DNA from: CAYWOS01 sp964459985
GTDB lineage: Bacteria > Bacillota > Clostridia > Christensenellales > Aristaeellaceae
Length of the DNA stretch: 11,737 nucleotides
Assembly (NCBI GenBank): GCA_964459985.1
Contig: CAYWOS010000058.1
Coordinates: 1-11,737, forward strand
Reading direction: 5' to 3'
Below, piece after piece: positions 1 to 6,271 of the stretch. The position numbers were made by a program, and so were the translations under genes. The notes below the pieces were generated by a model that was given only the letters and a program-made list of their open reading frames with translations, was not told the DNA's origin and ran no database searches. Positions within the stretch are counted from its first letter, which is position 1. Each line of letters begins with the position of its first letter.

Positions 1-71
1 TCAAATCAGGTGCATATCTCTGTGGGCAAATGTGCTTGCATAAACTCGTGTCCACGCTATCTAGGGTAATC

Positions 72-899
72 TTATAGAATATCGCGGCGCGCCGGCGCGC
101 ACCGGCAGGCGGCGAACAGCGCCATGCACAGGCAGCCCGGAAGCGGGTAAAAGCGCTGACCCGTGATCAGGTACAGGGCGATCAGCAGCGCGCCGTAGAG
201 GAAAAAGCGCGGCGCGCGGCGGCGGTCGAGGATGTGACGCAGCCATTTCTTCGCCCCGGCGCGCGCGCGGCGGCGCTCGCCGAGCTGCCGGAGCTGCTCG
301 TCCGTGGCGGGCGCGGCCGCGCCGAGCAATTCGACAAGGAACGGCTTCTCCAGCAGCGTCACGCGCGGGGGCGCGAGCGCCTGCTCCCGCGCGGCGGCGT
401 CGACGGCGCAGGGCGCGCACAGCACGCCGCGCGCCGCGTTTTCGGCAAGGACGGCGCGCTGGAAGGCGAGAACGTCGTCGGCGGACAGGCTGGCCGAGGC
501 GTGCTGCTGCTTGAGCGCAACCAGCAGCTTTTCGCCGCGCAAAAGGCATTTGACGCCGCGCGCGCCCGCCCGCACGAGCGTCAGGTCGTGCCTTTCGGAC
601 AGGCGCAGCGCGATCTCAAAATGCGCGCGGTCGGGCTTGGCCAGCACGAGCCTTTCGACGGCGAGCTCGCCGCCCACGCGCGCGCGCAGGCGTTCCTCGC
701 GGCGCTTGAGCCGCCCGGCGCGCGTTTTGCGCAGCAGGATCAGCAGCAGGCAGAACAGCGCCGCGCCCGCCGTCAGCGCCTGAATGCGCACGCCCCACAG
801 CGCGATAAACCACAGCATCGACAGGATCAGCAGCAGCGCGCGCCGCCCCGCCGCGTCGATCGCGCCGCTCAATTTGCTCCTGCGCAGGTACTGTTCCAT
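72..899 (-). CDS. Membrane protein with a possible degenerate Mrr-like nuclease-fold core; function unknown
   Basis: I do not recognise this 275-residue protein as a named family. The start is the ATG at 897-899, preceded on its own strand by AAAGGGGG at good distance; the open frame continues upstream but that part is low-complexity and overlaps the yqeK promoter. Two hydrophobic segments lie at about residues 21-38 and 41-57, followed by a very basic stretch (58-75), a soluble core (about 76-193), another basic stretch (205-230), and two more hydrophobic segments (about 231-247 and 252-266). The core has the order of a restriction-endonuclease-like fold: a beta strand with GVKCLL (115-120), LLVALKQ (125-131), a helix, then RGVLCAP (158-164) and a final strand before FLVELLG (187-193). 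In active Mrr-type domains the matching positions are usually GVD and Q-C-K; here Asp is Lys116 and Gln is Ala128, so catalysis is doubtful. The fold assignment is inference. It is divergent from yqeK. Confidence 0.72.
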   Translation of the reverse strand: MEQYLRRSKLSGAIDAAGRRALLLILSMLWFIALWGVRIQALTAGAALFCLLLILLRKTRAGRLKRREERLRARVGGELAVERLVLAKPDRAHFEIALRLSERHDLTLVRAGARGVKCLLRGEKLLVALKQQHASASLSADDVLAFQRAVLAENAARGVLCAPCAVDAAAREQALAPPRVTLLEKPFLVELLGAAAPATDEQLRQLGERRRARAGAKKWLRHILDRRRAPRFFLYGALLIALYLITGQRFYPLPGCLCMALFAACRCAPARRDIL

Positions 900-923
900 C
901 GTGAAGCCCCCTTTCCGTCTGCC

Positions 924-952
924 TTTATCCTGCCGCATTTTTGCCGGATCAA
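924..952 (-). promoter_or_regulatory. Putative sigma-A promoter of the membrane protein gene
   Basis: On the minus strand TTGATC (947-952) is followed after exactly 17 bp by GATAAA (924-929), each matching four of six consensus positions. It lies about 25 bp upstream of the gene's start codon. Seen directly; promoter activity is inferred. Confidence 0.4.
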
Positions 953-967
953 ATCGCTTTTTTCCTC

Positions 968-996
968 TTTTCATCGGCGGCGAAATGCTGTATAAT
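968..996 (+). promoter_or_regulatory. Putative sigma-A promoter of the yqeK operon
   Basis: A perfect TATAAT (991-996) lies 17 bp after TTTTCA (968-973). Transcription would begin at about 1003, which coincides with the yqeK ATG, so the message may be nearly leaderless. The -35 box is weak and there is no TG extension. Confidence 0.5.
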
Positions 997-1002
997 GAAG
1001 GC

Positions 1003-1677
1003 ATGGAAAACGAGCGCGCGAAGGATGTCTTTCCGGCGGAAAAGGATCTGACGTCGGAATACCTTGGCTCGGTCGCGCGGCGGGTGCGCGCGCTGATGGA
1101 CGAAAGACGCTTTTCGCACACCCTCGGCGTCGCGCGCGAGGCGGAGGCGCTCGCCGGGCTGTACGGGCTGTCCGCGCCGCGCGCGGCGTTCGCCGGGCTG
1201 CTCCACGACTGCGCCAAGCGGATGCCCTACGAGGACATGCGCGCGCTCGCCGTCCGAAAGGCGCTTCTCGACGATCCCCGGATGCTCTCCTCCGCGAACG
1301 CCCTGCACGGCTTTGTCGGCGCGTACGTCGCGCGGCGCGATTTCGGCGTGACGGACGAGGAAATCCTTTCCGCCGTGCGCTGGCACACCTTCGGGCATCC
1401 CGGCATGACCGATTTTGAGAAATGCCTGTTCATCGCCGACGCGACCGAGAGCGATACCCGCGTGTATCCGGGCGTCGGGGACGCGCGGGCGCTGTCCCGC
1501 CTTTCGCTCAACGCCGCGGCGCTCCTGCTTTTGCTTCAGACGCGCGCCTATGTGCTCGCCTCGGGCTATCCCTATTTCAGGGCGAGCGGGATAACGATCG
1601 AATGGCTGGAAAAACTGTTGACGACGGAGGAACGCGCGCTGCTTGAACCCCTGACGGCGCGCATCATACAACCTTGA
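1003..1677 (+). CDS. yqeK: YqeK: HD-domain symmetrical Ap4A hydrolase
   Basis: YqeK-family HD hydrolases cleave diadenosine tetraphosphate symmetrically to two ADP in the cytoplasm. The 224-residue product has the family's metal ligands in order: His39 (FSHTLGVA), the His68-Asp69 pair (GLLHDCAKRMP), His102 (ALHGFVGAYVA), His128 (VRWHTFGHPGMT) and Asp146 (LFIADATE). The start at 1003 gives an N-terminus about 17 residues longer than Bacillus YqeK. An in-frame ATG at 985 overlaps the predicted -10 box, and neither has a convincing ribosome binding site (AAGG sits only one base before 1003), so the start is the least certain part. rsfS follows 23 bp downstream, the classic order, but nadD, which usually precedes yqeK, is not adjacent; a divergent membrane protein gene is there instead. 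Confidence 0.93.
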   Translation: MENERAKDVFPAEKDLTSEYLGSVARRVRALMDERRFSHTLGVAREAEALAGLYGLSAPRAAFAGLLHDCAKRMPYEDMRALAVRKALLDDPRMLSSANALHGFVGAYVARRDFGVTDEEILSAVRWHTFGHPGMTDFEKCLFIADATESDTRVYPGVGDARALSRLSLNAAALLLLLQTRAYVLASGYPYFRASGITIEWLEKLLTTEERALLEPLTARIIQP

Positions 1678-1700
1678 TTCCGCGTGAAGGAGGCTGCAAA

Positions 1701-2072
1701 ATGGATCAGACGCTGCTCGCCCAGAAGATCGCCAAGATCCTGTACGACAAAAAGGCGCAGGATATCGTGGTTTTGCATGTCGGTCACCTGACGGTGATCA
1801 CCGATTACATGGTGATCGCCTCGGGCCGCTCGGCGCTTCAGGTCAAATCGCTCGCCGACGACGTGGACGACGCGCTCGCGCAGGAGGGCGTCGCGCTGCG
1901 CGCCAAGGAGGGCTCCGCCGAGGGCCGGTGGATCGTGCTGGACTACGGCACGGCGCTCGTTCATATCTTCCATCCCGAGGATAGGCAGTTCTATCATCTC
2001 GAGCGGCTCTGGGAGGACGGGCAAAACCGCATCGCCCTGCCCTTCGCCTCGGAGGAAGCCGCGCGGGCGTAG
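1701..2072 (+). CDS. rsfS: RsfS: ribosomal silencing factor (Iojap/YbeB family)
   Basis: RsfS binds ribosomal protein L14 (uL14) on the 50S subunit and blocks joining with the 30S subunit, lowering translation in starvation. The 123-residue product is a full-length family member: ITDYMVIASGRSALQVKSLA near residues 33-53, then WIVLDYGTALVHIFHPEDR and FYHLERLW toward the C-terminus, all typical RsfS blocks. The start ATG at 1701 is fixed by AAGGAGG (1687-1693) seven bases upstream, so the open frame beginning at 1674 is not used. It follows yqeK by 23 bp and precedes the ArsC-like gene by 3 bp, consistent with a single transcript. Family assignment is secure. Confidence 0.96.
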   Translation: MDQTLLAQKIAKILYDKKAQDIVVLHVGHLTVITDYMVIASGRSALQVKSLADDVDDALAQEGVALRAKEGSAEGRWIVLDYGTALVHIFHPEDRQFYHLERLWEDGQNRIALPFASEEAARA

Positions 2073-2075
2073 CCG

Positions 2076-2432
2076 ATGAATATTCAAATCTATGCCTACA
2101 AGCGCAATTTCGACGCGCAGAAGGCCGAGCGCTTTTTCAAGGAGCGCAGAATCCCTTATCAGCTTGTCGATATGAAGCGCCACGCGCCCGGCGCGCGCGA
2201 ATTGCAGCTGTTCGCGCGGCGCGTCGGCGCGCGCAATCTGGTCGACCGGGACAATATCGAGGCGATGTCCCATCCCGTCGCGCATACCGACGATGAAAAG
2301 ATCATTCTCGACTACCTCGCCGAGCGGCCGCAGTTCCTCCGCTCGCCCGTCGTGCGAAACGGCGAGCGCGTCACCGTGGGCGTCGACGAGGCGGCGTGGA
2401 GCGACTGGCTGCGCGCCGAGGCGAAGAAATAA
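2076..2432 (+). CDS. ArsC/Spx-like thioredoxin-fold protein lacking the catalytic cysteine
   Basis: This 118-residue protein has the length and layout of the ArsC/Spx/YffB family: a beta-alpha-beta start (IQIYAY, then KAERFFKERRIPYQLVDMKR), a helical middle, and the late block LRSPVVRNGE with its conserved proline, followed by a short C-terminal helix. In clostridial relatives the first loop is of the form KKCFDTKKAERYFKER; here it reads KRNFDAQKAERFFKER, so the redox or nucleophilic Cys is Asn11, and the whole protein contains no cysteine. It therefore cannot act as a classical thiol arsenate reductase or a CXXC redox switch; a binding role like that of Spx with RNA polymerase, or a structural role, is possible but unproven. 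It starts 3 bp after rsfS with the nearest Shine-Dalgarno-like GGAGGA about 19 bases away, which suggests translational coupling. Confidence 0.85.
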   Translation: MNIQIYAYKRNFDAQKAERFFKERRIPYQLVDMKRHAPGARELQLFARRVGARNLVDRDNIEAMSHPVAHTDDEKIILDYLAERPQFLRSPVVRNGERVTVGVDEAAWSDWLRAEAKK

Positions 2433-2495
2433 TGCGTCCCGGGCGGCGCGGGGCGACCGGCCGCGCGCCGGAGAATATTTCCATATTGGTTTATC

Positions 2496-2530
2496 ACGCC
2501 TCCGCGCACACTACGCGCGGGGGTGTTTTT
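2496..2530 (+). terminator. Intrinsic terminator after the yqeK-rsfS-arsC-like operon, overlapping the sleB start region
   Basis: A 12-bp stem (2496-2507 with 2515-2526, two or three G-T pairs, rest Watson-Crick and GC-rich) closes a 7-base loop and runs into TTTTT at 2526-2530. The GGGGG that looks like the sleB ribosome binding site is inside the 3' arm, so the hairpin could also mask sleB translation. Confidence 0.7.
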
Positions 2531-2531
2531 C

Positions 2532-3221
2532 TTGACGAACGGCAAAAAGGCAAAAAGGATTTCATCGCGCGGGGCGAGGTCGGCCGCGGCGTGCCTTTTG
2601 ATCGCGGCGGCGCTGCTGTGCGCGCTTGACGCGAACGCGGCGGTGGCGTGGGGATCGCGCGGCAATCAGGTCATTCAGGTGCAGCAAAAGCTGTCGCAGT
2701 ACGGCGATTACAAGGGCGCGGTGGACGGCGTGTTCGGGCAGTCCACCTACGAGGCGGTGGTGAATTTCCAGCGCCGCAACGGGCTGAACGCCGACGGCGT
2801 GGTGGGCAGCGCCACCGCCGCCGCGCTGGGCATATCGCTGACCACGGCGTCGGGCGGCGCCGCGCCGGGCGACGGCGACGTGTACCTGCTCGCGCGGCTG
2901 GTCAACGGCGAGGCGCGCGGCGAGCCGTACGTGGGCAAGGTCGCCGTCGCGGCCGTCGTGCTCAACCGCGTGCGCAGCGCCTATTTTCCCAATACCATCA
3001 GCGCCGTCGTTTATCAGCGGGGCGCGTTCGACTGCGTTTCGGACGGGCAGATCAACCTGACGCCGAGCGCCGACAGCCTGCGCGCCGCGCGCGACGCCAT
3101 GAACGGCTGGGACCCGACGGGCGGCTGCATCTATTATTATAATCCTTCGACGGCGACGAGCAGCTGGATCTGGTCGCGCGAGGTGCGCCTGTCCATCGGC
3201 GCGCACGCCTTTGCGGTGTAA
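2532..3221 (+). CDS. sleB: SleB: spore cortex-lytic enzyme
   Basis: SleB degrades the muramic-lactam-containing spore cortex peptidoglycan during germination and is held in dormant spores with YpeB. With the TTG start at 2532 the product is 229 residues: a signal peptide (basic KKAKR and RGAR, hydrophobic 17-32, probable cleavage after DANA at about 36), a peptidoglycan-binding domain (about 41-101, with VIQVQQKLSQYGDYKGAVDG and FGQST), a short Gly/Ala linker, and the SleB hydrolase domain (about 117-229). The hydrolase has the characteristic NGEARGEPYVGKVAVAAVVL block; Glu127 in it is the expected catalytic acid. TTG is preferred because GGGGG (2519-2523) lies eight bases upstream; an in-frame GTG at 2523 is the alternative but would have no binding site. 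ypeB follows by 3 bp. I could not find a convincing sigma-G promoter. Confidence 0.93.
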   Translation: MTNGKKAKRISSRGARSAAACLLIAAALLCALDANAAVAWGSRGNQVIQVQQKLSQYGDYKGAVDGVFGQSTYEAVVNFQRRNGLNADGVVGSATAAALGISLTTASGGAAPGDGDVYLLARLVNGEARGEPYVGKVAVAAVVLNRVRSAYFPNTISAVVYQRGAFDCVSDGQINLTPSADSLRAARDAMNGWDPTGGCIYYYNPSTATSSWIWSREVRLSIGAHAFAV

Positions 3222-3224
3222 GCG

Positions 3225-4535
3225 ATGAAAAAACGATGGATGACCGTAATTATCGCCCTGTCCGTCTGCCTTCTCGCCGTTTCGGTCTACGCGGTCGACC
3301 GCGCGGCGGCGGCGGAGAGCTGGCGCGCGCGGCTGCGCGAAACCTACGACGGCGCGCTGATGACCGCGATGACGCGCATCGAGGATATGCAGGTCAAGCT
3401 GCAAAAAGCGCTGCTCGCCGGATCGGAGGAGGACGGGCTTCAATACTTGTCCGCCGTCGCGGGCGGCGCGGAGAGCGTGAGGCAAAACCTGTCGCTGCTG
3501 CCCCTGTCGCACGCCGCGACGCAGGACGCCGTCAAGTTCGCCAACCAGCTGGGCGATTACTCGCAGGCGCTCATTGCGAGCGCGGGGGACGGCTTTACCG
3601 AAGACGATTATCAGTCGCTGGACAGCATGATCGCCGCCTGCGCGCAGCTCACCGAGGCGCTCTACGCCGCGCGCGAGGCGATCGCCGAGGCGGCGCTGAA
3701 CGGCGAGGCGGTCTTCTGGCTGTCCGCCGACGAAGCCAAGGAGGGCGGCGGCGCGATCAGCGACGGCGATGTCAGCTATCCCACGCTGATCTACGACGGC
3801 CCCTTTTCCGACGACGCCGCGACGGGCGCGCCCAAGGCGCTGGGGACGAACCTGATCACCCGCGAGGACGCCGAGCAACTGGCGCGCGGGTTTGTCGGCA
3901 CGGCGCGCGTGTCGGAGATATCGCGCGGCGCCGATACCGGCGGCGATCTCGCGGCATACGGCGTGACGGCGCGCGCCGGCGACGTCACGCTGGAAATGGC
4001 GATCAGCAAAACGGGCGGCAAGCTCGTGTGGATGTCGCCCGACACCGCCGGCTTCGAGGCGAAATACGGGATCGAGGAATGCCGCGCGGCGGCGCTCAAG
4101 TATCTTGAGCTCAACGGCTACGGCGATATGCAGGCGTGCTATTTCCAGGTGTACGACGGCATCGCGGTCGTCAATTTCGCCGCCGTGCAGGGCGGCGTGC
4201 TGCTCTATCCCGATCTGGTCAAGATTCAGGTGCGCATGGACACGGCGGAGGTCGTCGGCGTCGAGGCGACGCGCTATCTGACGCATCACGCGCCGCGCCC
4301 CGGCCTGATCGCCGGGATCTCCGAAGAGGAGGCGCAGGGCGCCGTCAGCGACCGGCTGACCGTCGATTCCTCGCGGCTGTGCGTCATTCCCGCGGGCGCG
4401 AAGGAATACTTCTGCTACGAGTTCACCTGCCGTTACAAAAACGAATTGTATCTGGTCTATATCGACGCCGCGAGCGGCGGGCAGCGCGAAATGCTCAAGG
4501 TGGTTGAAAACGGCGAGGGCGTGCTGACGGTATAA
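3225..4535 (+). CDS. ypeB: YpeB: SleB partner protein for spore germination, PepSY domains
   Basis: YpeB is a spore inner-membrane-associated protein required to stabilise and localise SleB; the two are interdependent. The 436-residue product, close to the usual family length of about 450, has an N-terminal membrane anchor or uncleaved signal (residues 5-24), a largely helical N-terminal domain (30-160), the family hallmark YPTLIYDGPFSD (185-196), and three PepSY-type modules: about 209-275 (NLITREDAEQLARGFVG), 282-350 and 364-428 (ISEEEAQGAVSDRL ... LYLVYIDAASGGQREML). The ATG is 3 bp after the sleB stop, so the pair is a two-gene operon and probably coupled in translation. Expression in the forespore is known for the family, not shown here by a recognisable promoter. 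Confidence 0.95.
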   Translation: MKKRWMTVIIALSVCLLAVSVYAVDRAAAAESWRARLRETYDGALMTAMTRIEDMQVKLQKALLAGSEEDGLQYLSAVAGGAESVRQNLSLLPLSHAATQDAVKFANQLGDYSQALIASAGDGFTEDDYQSLDSMIAACAQLTEALYAAREAIAEAALNGEAVFWLSADEAKEGGGAISDGDVSYPTLIYDGPFSDDAATGAPKALGTNLITREDAEQLARGFVGTARVSEISRGADTGGDLAAYGVTARAGDVTLEMAISKTGGKLVWMSPDTAGFEAKYGIEECRAAALKYLELNGYGDMQACYFQVYDGIAVVNFAAVQGGVLLYPDLVKIQVRMDTAEVVGVEATRYLTHHAPRPGLIAGISEEEAQGAVSDRLTVDSSRLCVIPAGAKEYFCYEFTCRYKNELYLVYIDAASGGQREMLKVVENGEGVLTV

Positions 4536-4552
4536 CCGGGGCAATCGCCCGC

Positions 4553-4580
4553 GACGCGGCCGCCCGGGCGGCGAAGCGTC
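4553..4580. repeat. GC-rich interrupted palindrome after ypeB
   Basis: A perfect 14-bp palindrome, GCCGCCCGGGCGGC (4559-4572), is flanked by GACGC (4553-4557) and GCGTC (4576-4580), which also pair. It forms a strong hairpin just after the ypeB stop. The nearest T run is about a dozen bases away and short, so it is a poor intrinsic terminator; it could stabilise the 3' end. Confidence 0.4.
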
Positions 4581-4606
4581 CCTGACTTCCCTTTTCCGCG
4601 CGGCTG

Positions 4607-4615
4607 TGCTATAAT
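4607..4615 (+). promoter_or_regulatory. Extended -10 promoter of the ylbF-mltG operon
   Basis: TGCTATAAT is a perfect extended -10 element. No good -35 box stands 17 bp upstream (TTCCCT at 4587-4592), which extended -10 promoters can tolerate. Transcription would begin near 4622, leaving a leader of about 45 bases. Confidence 0.5.
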
Positions 4616-4668
4616 TTCAGGGGAAGAAAACGAACGCCCGAATCGTCGGAATGTACGGAGGGAACGCT

Positions 4669-5013
4669 ATGCACGCGCTCGACACGGCGAGGCAGCTCGC
4701 CAAAGAGATCCGCGGGAGCGAGGAGTATCTGGATTTTGCGCGCAGCCGGGCGGAAATCAGGGAAACGGACGGGCTGGAGGCGCTTGTGGCCGAGTACAGG
4801 CGGCTGCAGATGAGCGTGCAGATGAGCGCGCTCGCCAAGCAGCCCGCCGACCCGGACGATTTGAGCCGCTTCCAGCAGCTCGGCTCGCTCCTGTTCGCCG
4901 ATTCGCGCACGTCGGGCTATCTGATGGCGGAAATGCGGCTGCAGCGCATGATGGCGGAAATCTTCGGGATGCTGACGCAGGCGGCCGAAATGAACTTTGA
5001 TTTCCCGGTGTAG
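4669..5013 (+). CDS. YlbF/YmcA-family regulatory protein
   Basis: The 114-residue product is a small helical, acidic-and-basic cytoplasmic protein of the Com_YlbF family. In Bacillus subtilis YlbF, YmcA and YaaT form a complex that works with RNase Y in mRNA processing and influences sporulation, competence and biofilm formation. Family features are the N-terminal DTARQLAKEIRGSEEYLDF pattern (a residue-pair start typical of the family), the long helices with VAEYRRLQMSVQ, and the C-terminal LMAEMRLQRMMAEIFGML helix. The ATG at 4669 is chosen over one at 4651 because GGAGGG (4657-4662) sits six bases upstream of it. mltG follows 11 bp after the stop. Whether it is orthologous to YlbF, YmcA or another paralogue cannot be told from the sequence alone. 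Confidence 0.85.
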   Translation: MHALDTARQLAKEIRGSEEYLDFARSRAEIRETDGLEALVAEYRRLQMSVQMSALAKQPADPDDLSRFQQLGSLLFADSRTSGYLMAEMRLQRMMAEIFGMLTQAAEMNFDFPV

Positions 5014-5024
5014 AGGAGACGACA

Positions 5025-6209
5025 GTGAAAAACCGCGACAGACGGGATATCGACGAGGAATCCTTCCGCGAGGAACGCACCTACGGCCCGTACTGGTACA
5101 GTTGGCTGTGGCACGTTTTGCGCCCCGTGCTGATCTTTTTGTGCGCGCTGACGGTGGTGGCGGGCGTCGCCATGGGCGTGTGGGAATGGATCGACGGGAG
5201 CTATCTTCAGCCCGTCGACGCGGGCGATCAGACGGCGATCGCCTTCGCCGTCAAGAGCGGCGACAGCCTGACGCGCGTGGCGAACAATCTGGAATCGTCG
5301 GGGCTGATCCGCAACCGCACGGTGTTCAAGTATTACGCCGATTTTCTCGGCTACGGGCAAAAGATACAATCGGGCGAATACTCGCTCAATAAATCGATGT
5401 CGATGGCGCAGATCGCCGACCTGCTCACCACCGGCGACGGCAACCCCATCACGCGGAATATCACGATCATTCCCGGCTGGACGATCGAGGATATCGCCGC
5501 GTATCTCGTGTCCGCCGGCGCGCTGAATGATGCCGGCGAGTTCCTTTCGCTGTGCAAAACGGGCGAACAGTACGCCGCGTACTACTACGTCGCCGACGTG
5601 CTGGCGAGCGCGAACGTCGCGCAGCGCCGCTACGCGCTGGAGGGCTATCTGTCGCCCGACACCTATGAAATCTACACGACCGCCACGGCGGACGATATCG
5701 TGAAAAAGCTCCTGTCGCAGACCGAGGCGGTGTTCGCCGAGGCCGATCACGAGCGCATGGAAACGCTCGGCATGACGATGGACCAGATCCTTTCGCTCGC
5801 CTCCATGATCGAAAAGGAAGGAAAAACCGCCGATTTTGCCAAAGTGTCCGCCGTGTTCCACAACCGTTTGAAGCGCAATATGACGCTGGGCAGCGACGTG
5901 ACGGTCAAGTACGCCTCGGGCGTCAAAAAAATGTCGCTGTCAAACAGCGATCTGAACGTCCAGTCGCCCTACAACACCTATCTGCACAAGGGTTTGCCGC
6001 TCGGCCCCATCTGCTCGCCCTCGCGCGCGGCGGTGCAGGCGGCGCTGTATCCCGACGAGGACTATATCGCGCAGACCTATCTGTATTTTTGCAGCAAGGA
6101 CCCCGCCACCGGCGAATTGCACTTCAGCCGCACGATCGAGGAGCACAACCTCGCCGTCAGCATCTACGCCCCGCTCTGGCAGGCGTACGATCGGCAGCAG
6201 GGGTTATAG
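5025..6209 (+). CDS. mltG: MltG: endolytic murein transglycosylase
   Basis: MltG cleaves nascent glycan strands inside the chain at the outer face of the membrane and so limits peptidoglycan strand length. The 394-residue product has a cytoplasmic N-terminus (1-30), one membrane helix (about 31-53), a LysM-like region (about 70-137, with VKSGDSLTRVANNLESSGLI and GEYSL), and the YceG catalytic domain (about 140-385). The domain contains the signature LASMIEKEG (258-266), where Glu263 corresponds to the catalytic Glu of the family, followed by VSAVFHNRLKRNMTLGSDVTV and SPYNTYLHKGLPLGPICSPS, both diagnostic. The start is GTG at 5025, supported by GAGGAG (5013-5018). It is the last gene of the operon and is followed by a strong terminator. 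Confidence 0.96.
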   Translation: MKNRDRRDIDEESFREERTYGPYWYSWLWHVLRPVLIFLCALTVVAGVAMGVWEWIDGSYLQPVDAGDQTAIAFAVKSGDSLTRVANNLESSGLIRNRTVFKYYADFLGYGQKIQSGEYSLNKSMSMAQIADLLTTGDGNPITRNITIIPGWTIEDIAAYLVSAGALNDAGEFLSLCKTGEQYAAYYYVADVLASANVAQRRYALEGYLSPDTYEIYTTATADDIVKKLLSQTEAVFAEADHERMETLGMTMDQILSLASMIEKEGKTADFAKVSAVFHNRLKRNMTLGSDVTVKYASGVKKMSLSNSDLNVQSPYNTYLHKGLPLGPICSPSRAAVQAALYPDEDYIAQTYLYFCSKDPATGELHFSRTIEEHNLAVSIYAPLWQAYDRQQGL

Positions 6210-6222
6210 CGCATCGTCATAA

Positions 6223-6254
6223 AAACGGGAAGCGTCAAAGGGCGCTTCCCGTTT
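6223..6254. terminator. Bidirectional intrinsic terminator between mltG and the sigma-PepSY gene
   Basis: A perfect 12-bp stem (6223-6234 with 6243-6254; core ACGGGAAGCG) closes an 8-base loop, with AAAAA on the left side and TTT on the right. It lies between two convergent genes and can serve both. Confidence 0.85.
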
Positions 6255-6271
6255 GTTATCCCTGATCGCCG

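Noticed and set aside
1..71. Less GC-rich left edge as a possible gene end, tRNA or insertion boundary
   Set aside because: No cloverleaf, hairpin, repeat or recognisable coding sequence can be supported in these 71 bases.
900..1217. N-terminal extension of the first minus-strand gene up to position 1217
   Set aside because: The extension runs through the yqeK coding start and both promoters and is low-complexity; ATG 899 has a good ribosome binding site and begins a sensible membrane protein.
2465..2500. Possible sigma-G promoter for sleB (AGAATA and CATATTG)
   Set aside because: The two motifs are too close together to act as a -35 and -10 pair, and no alternative pair has the right spacing of 17-18 bp.
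2562..4544. A 660-residue open frame on the minus strand opposite sleB and ypeB
   Set aside because: It overlaps two confidently identified genes and has an Arg/Ala/His-rich composition typical of high-GC shadow frames.
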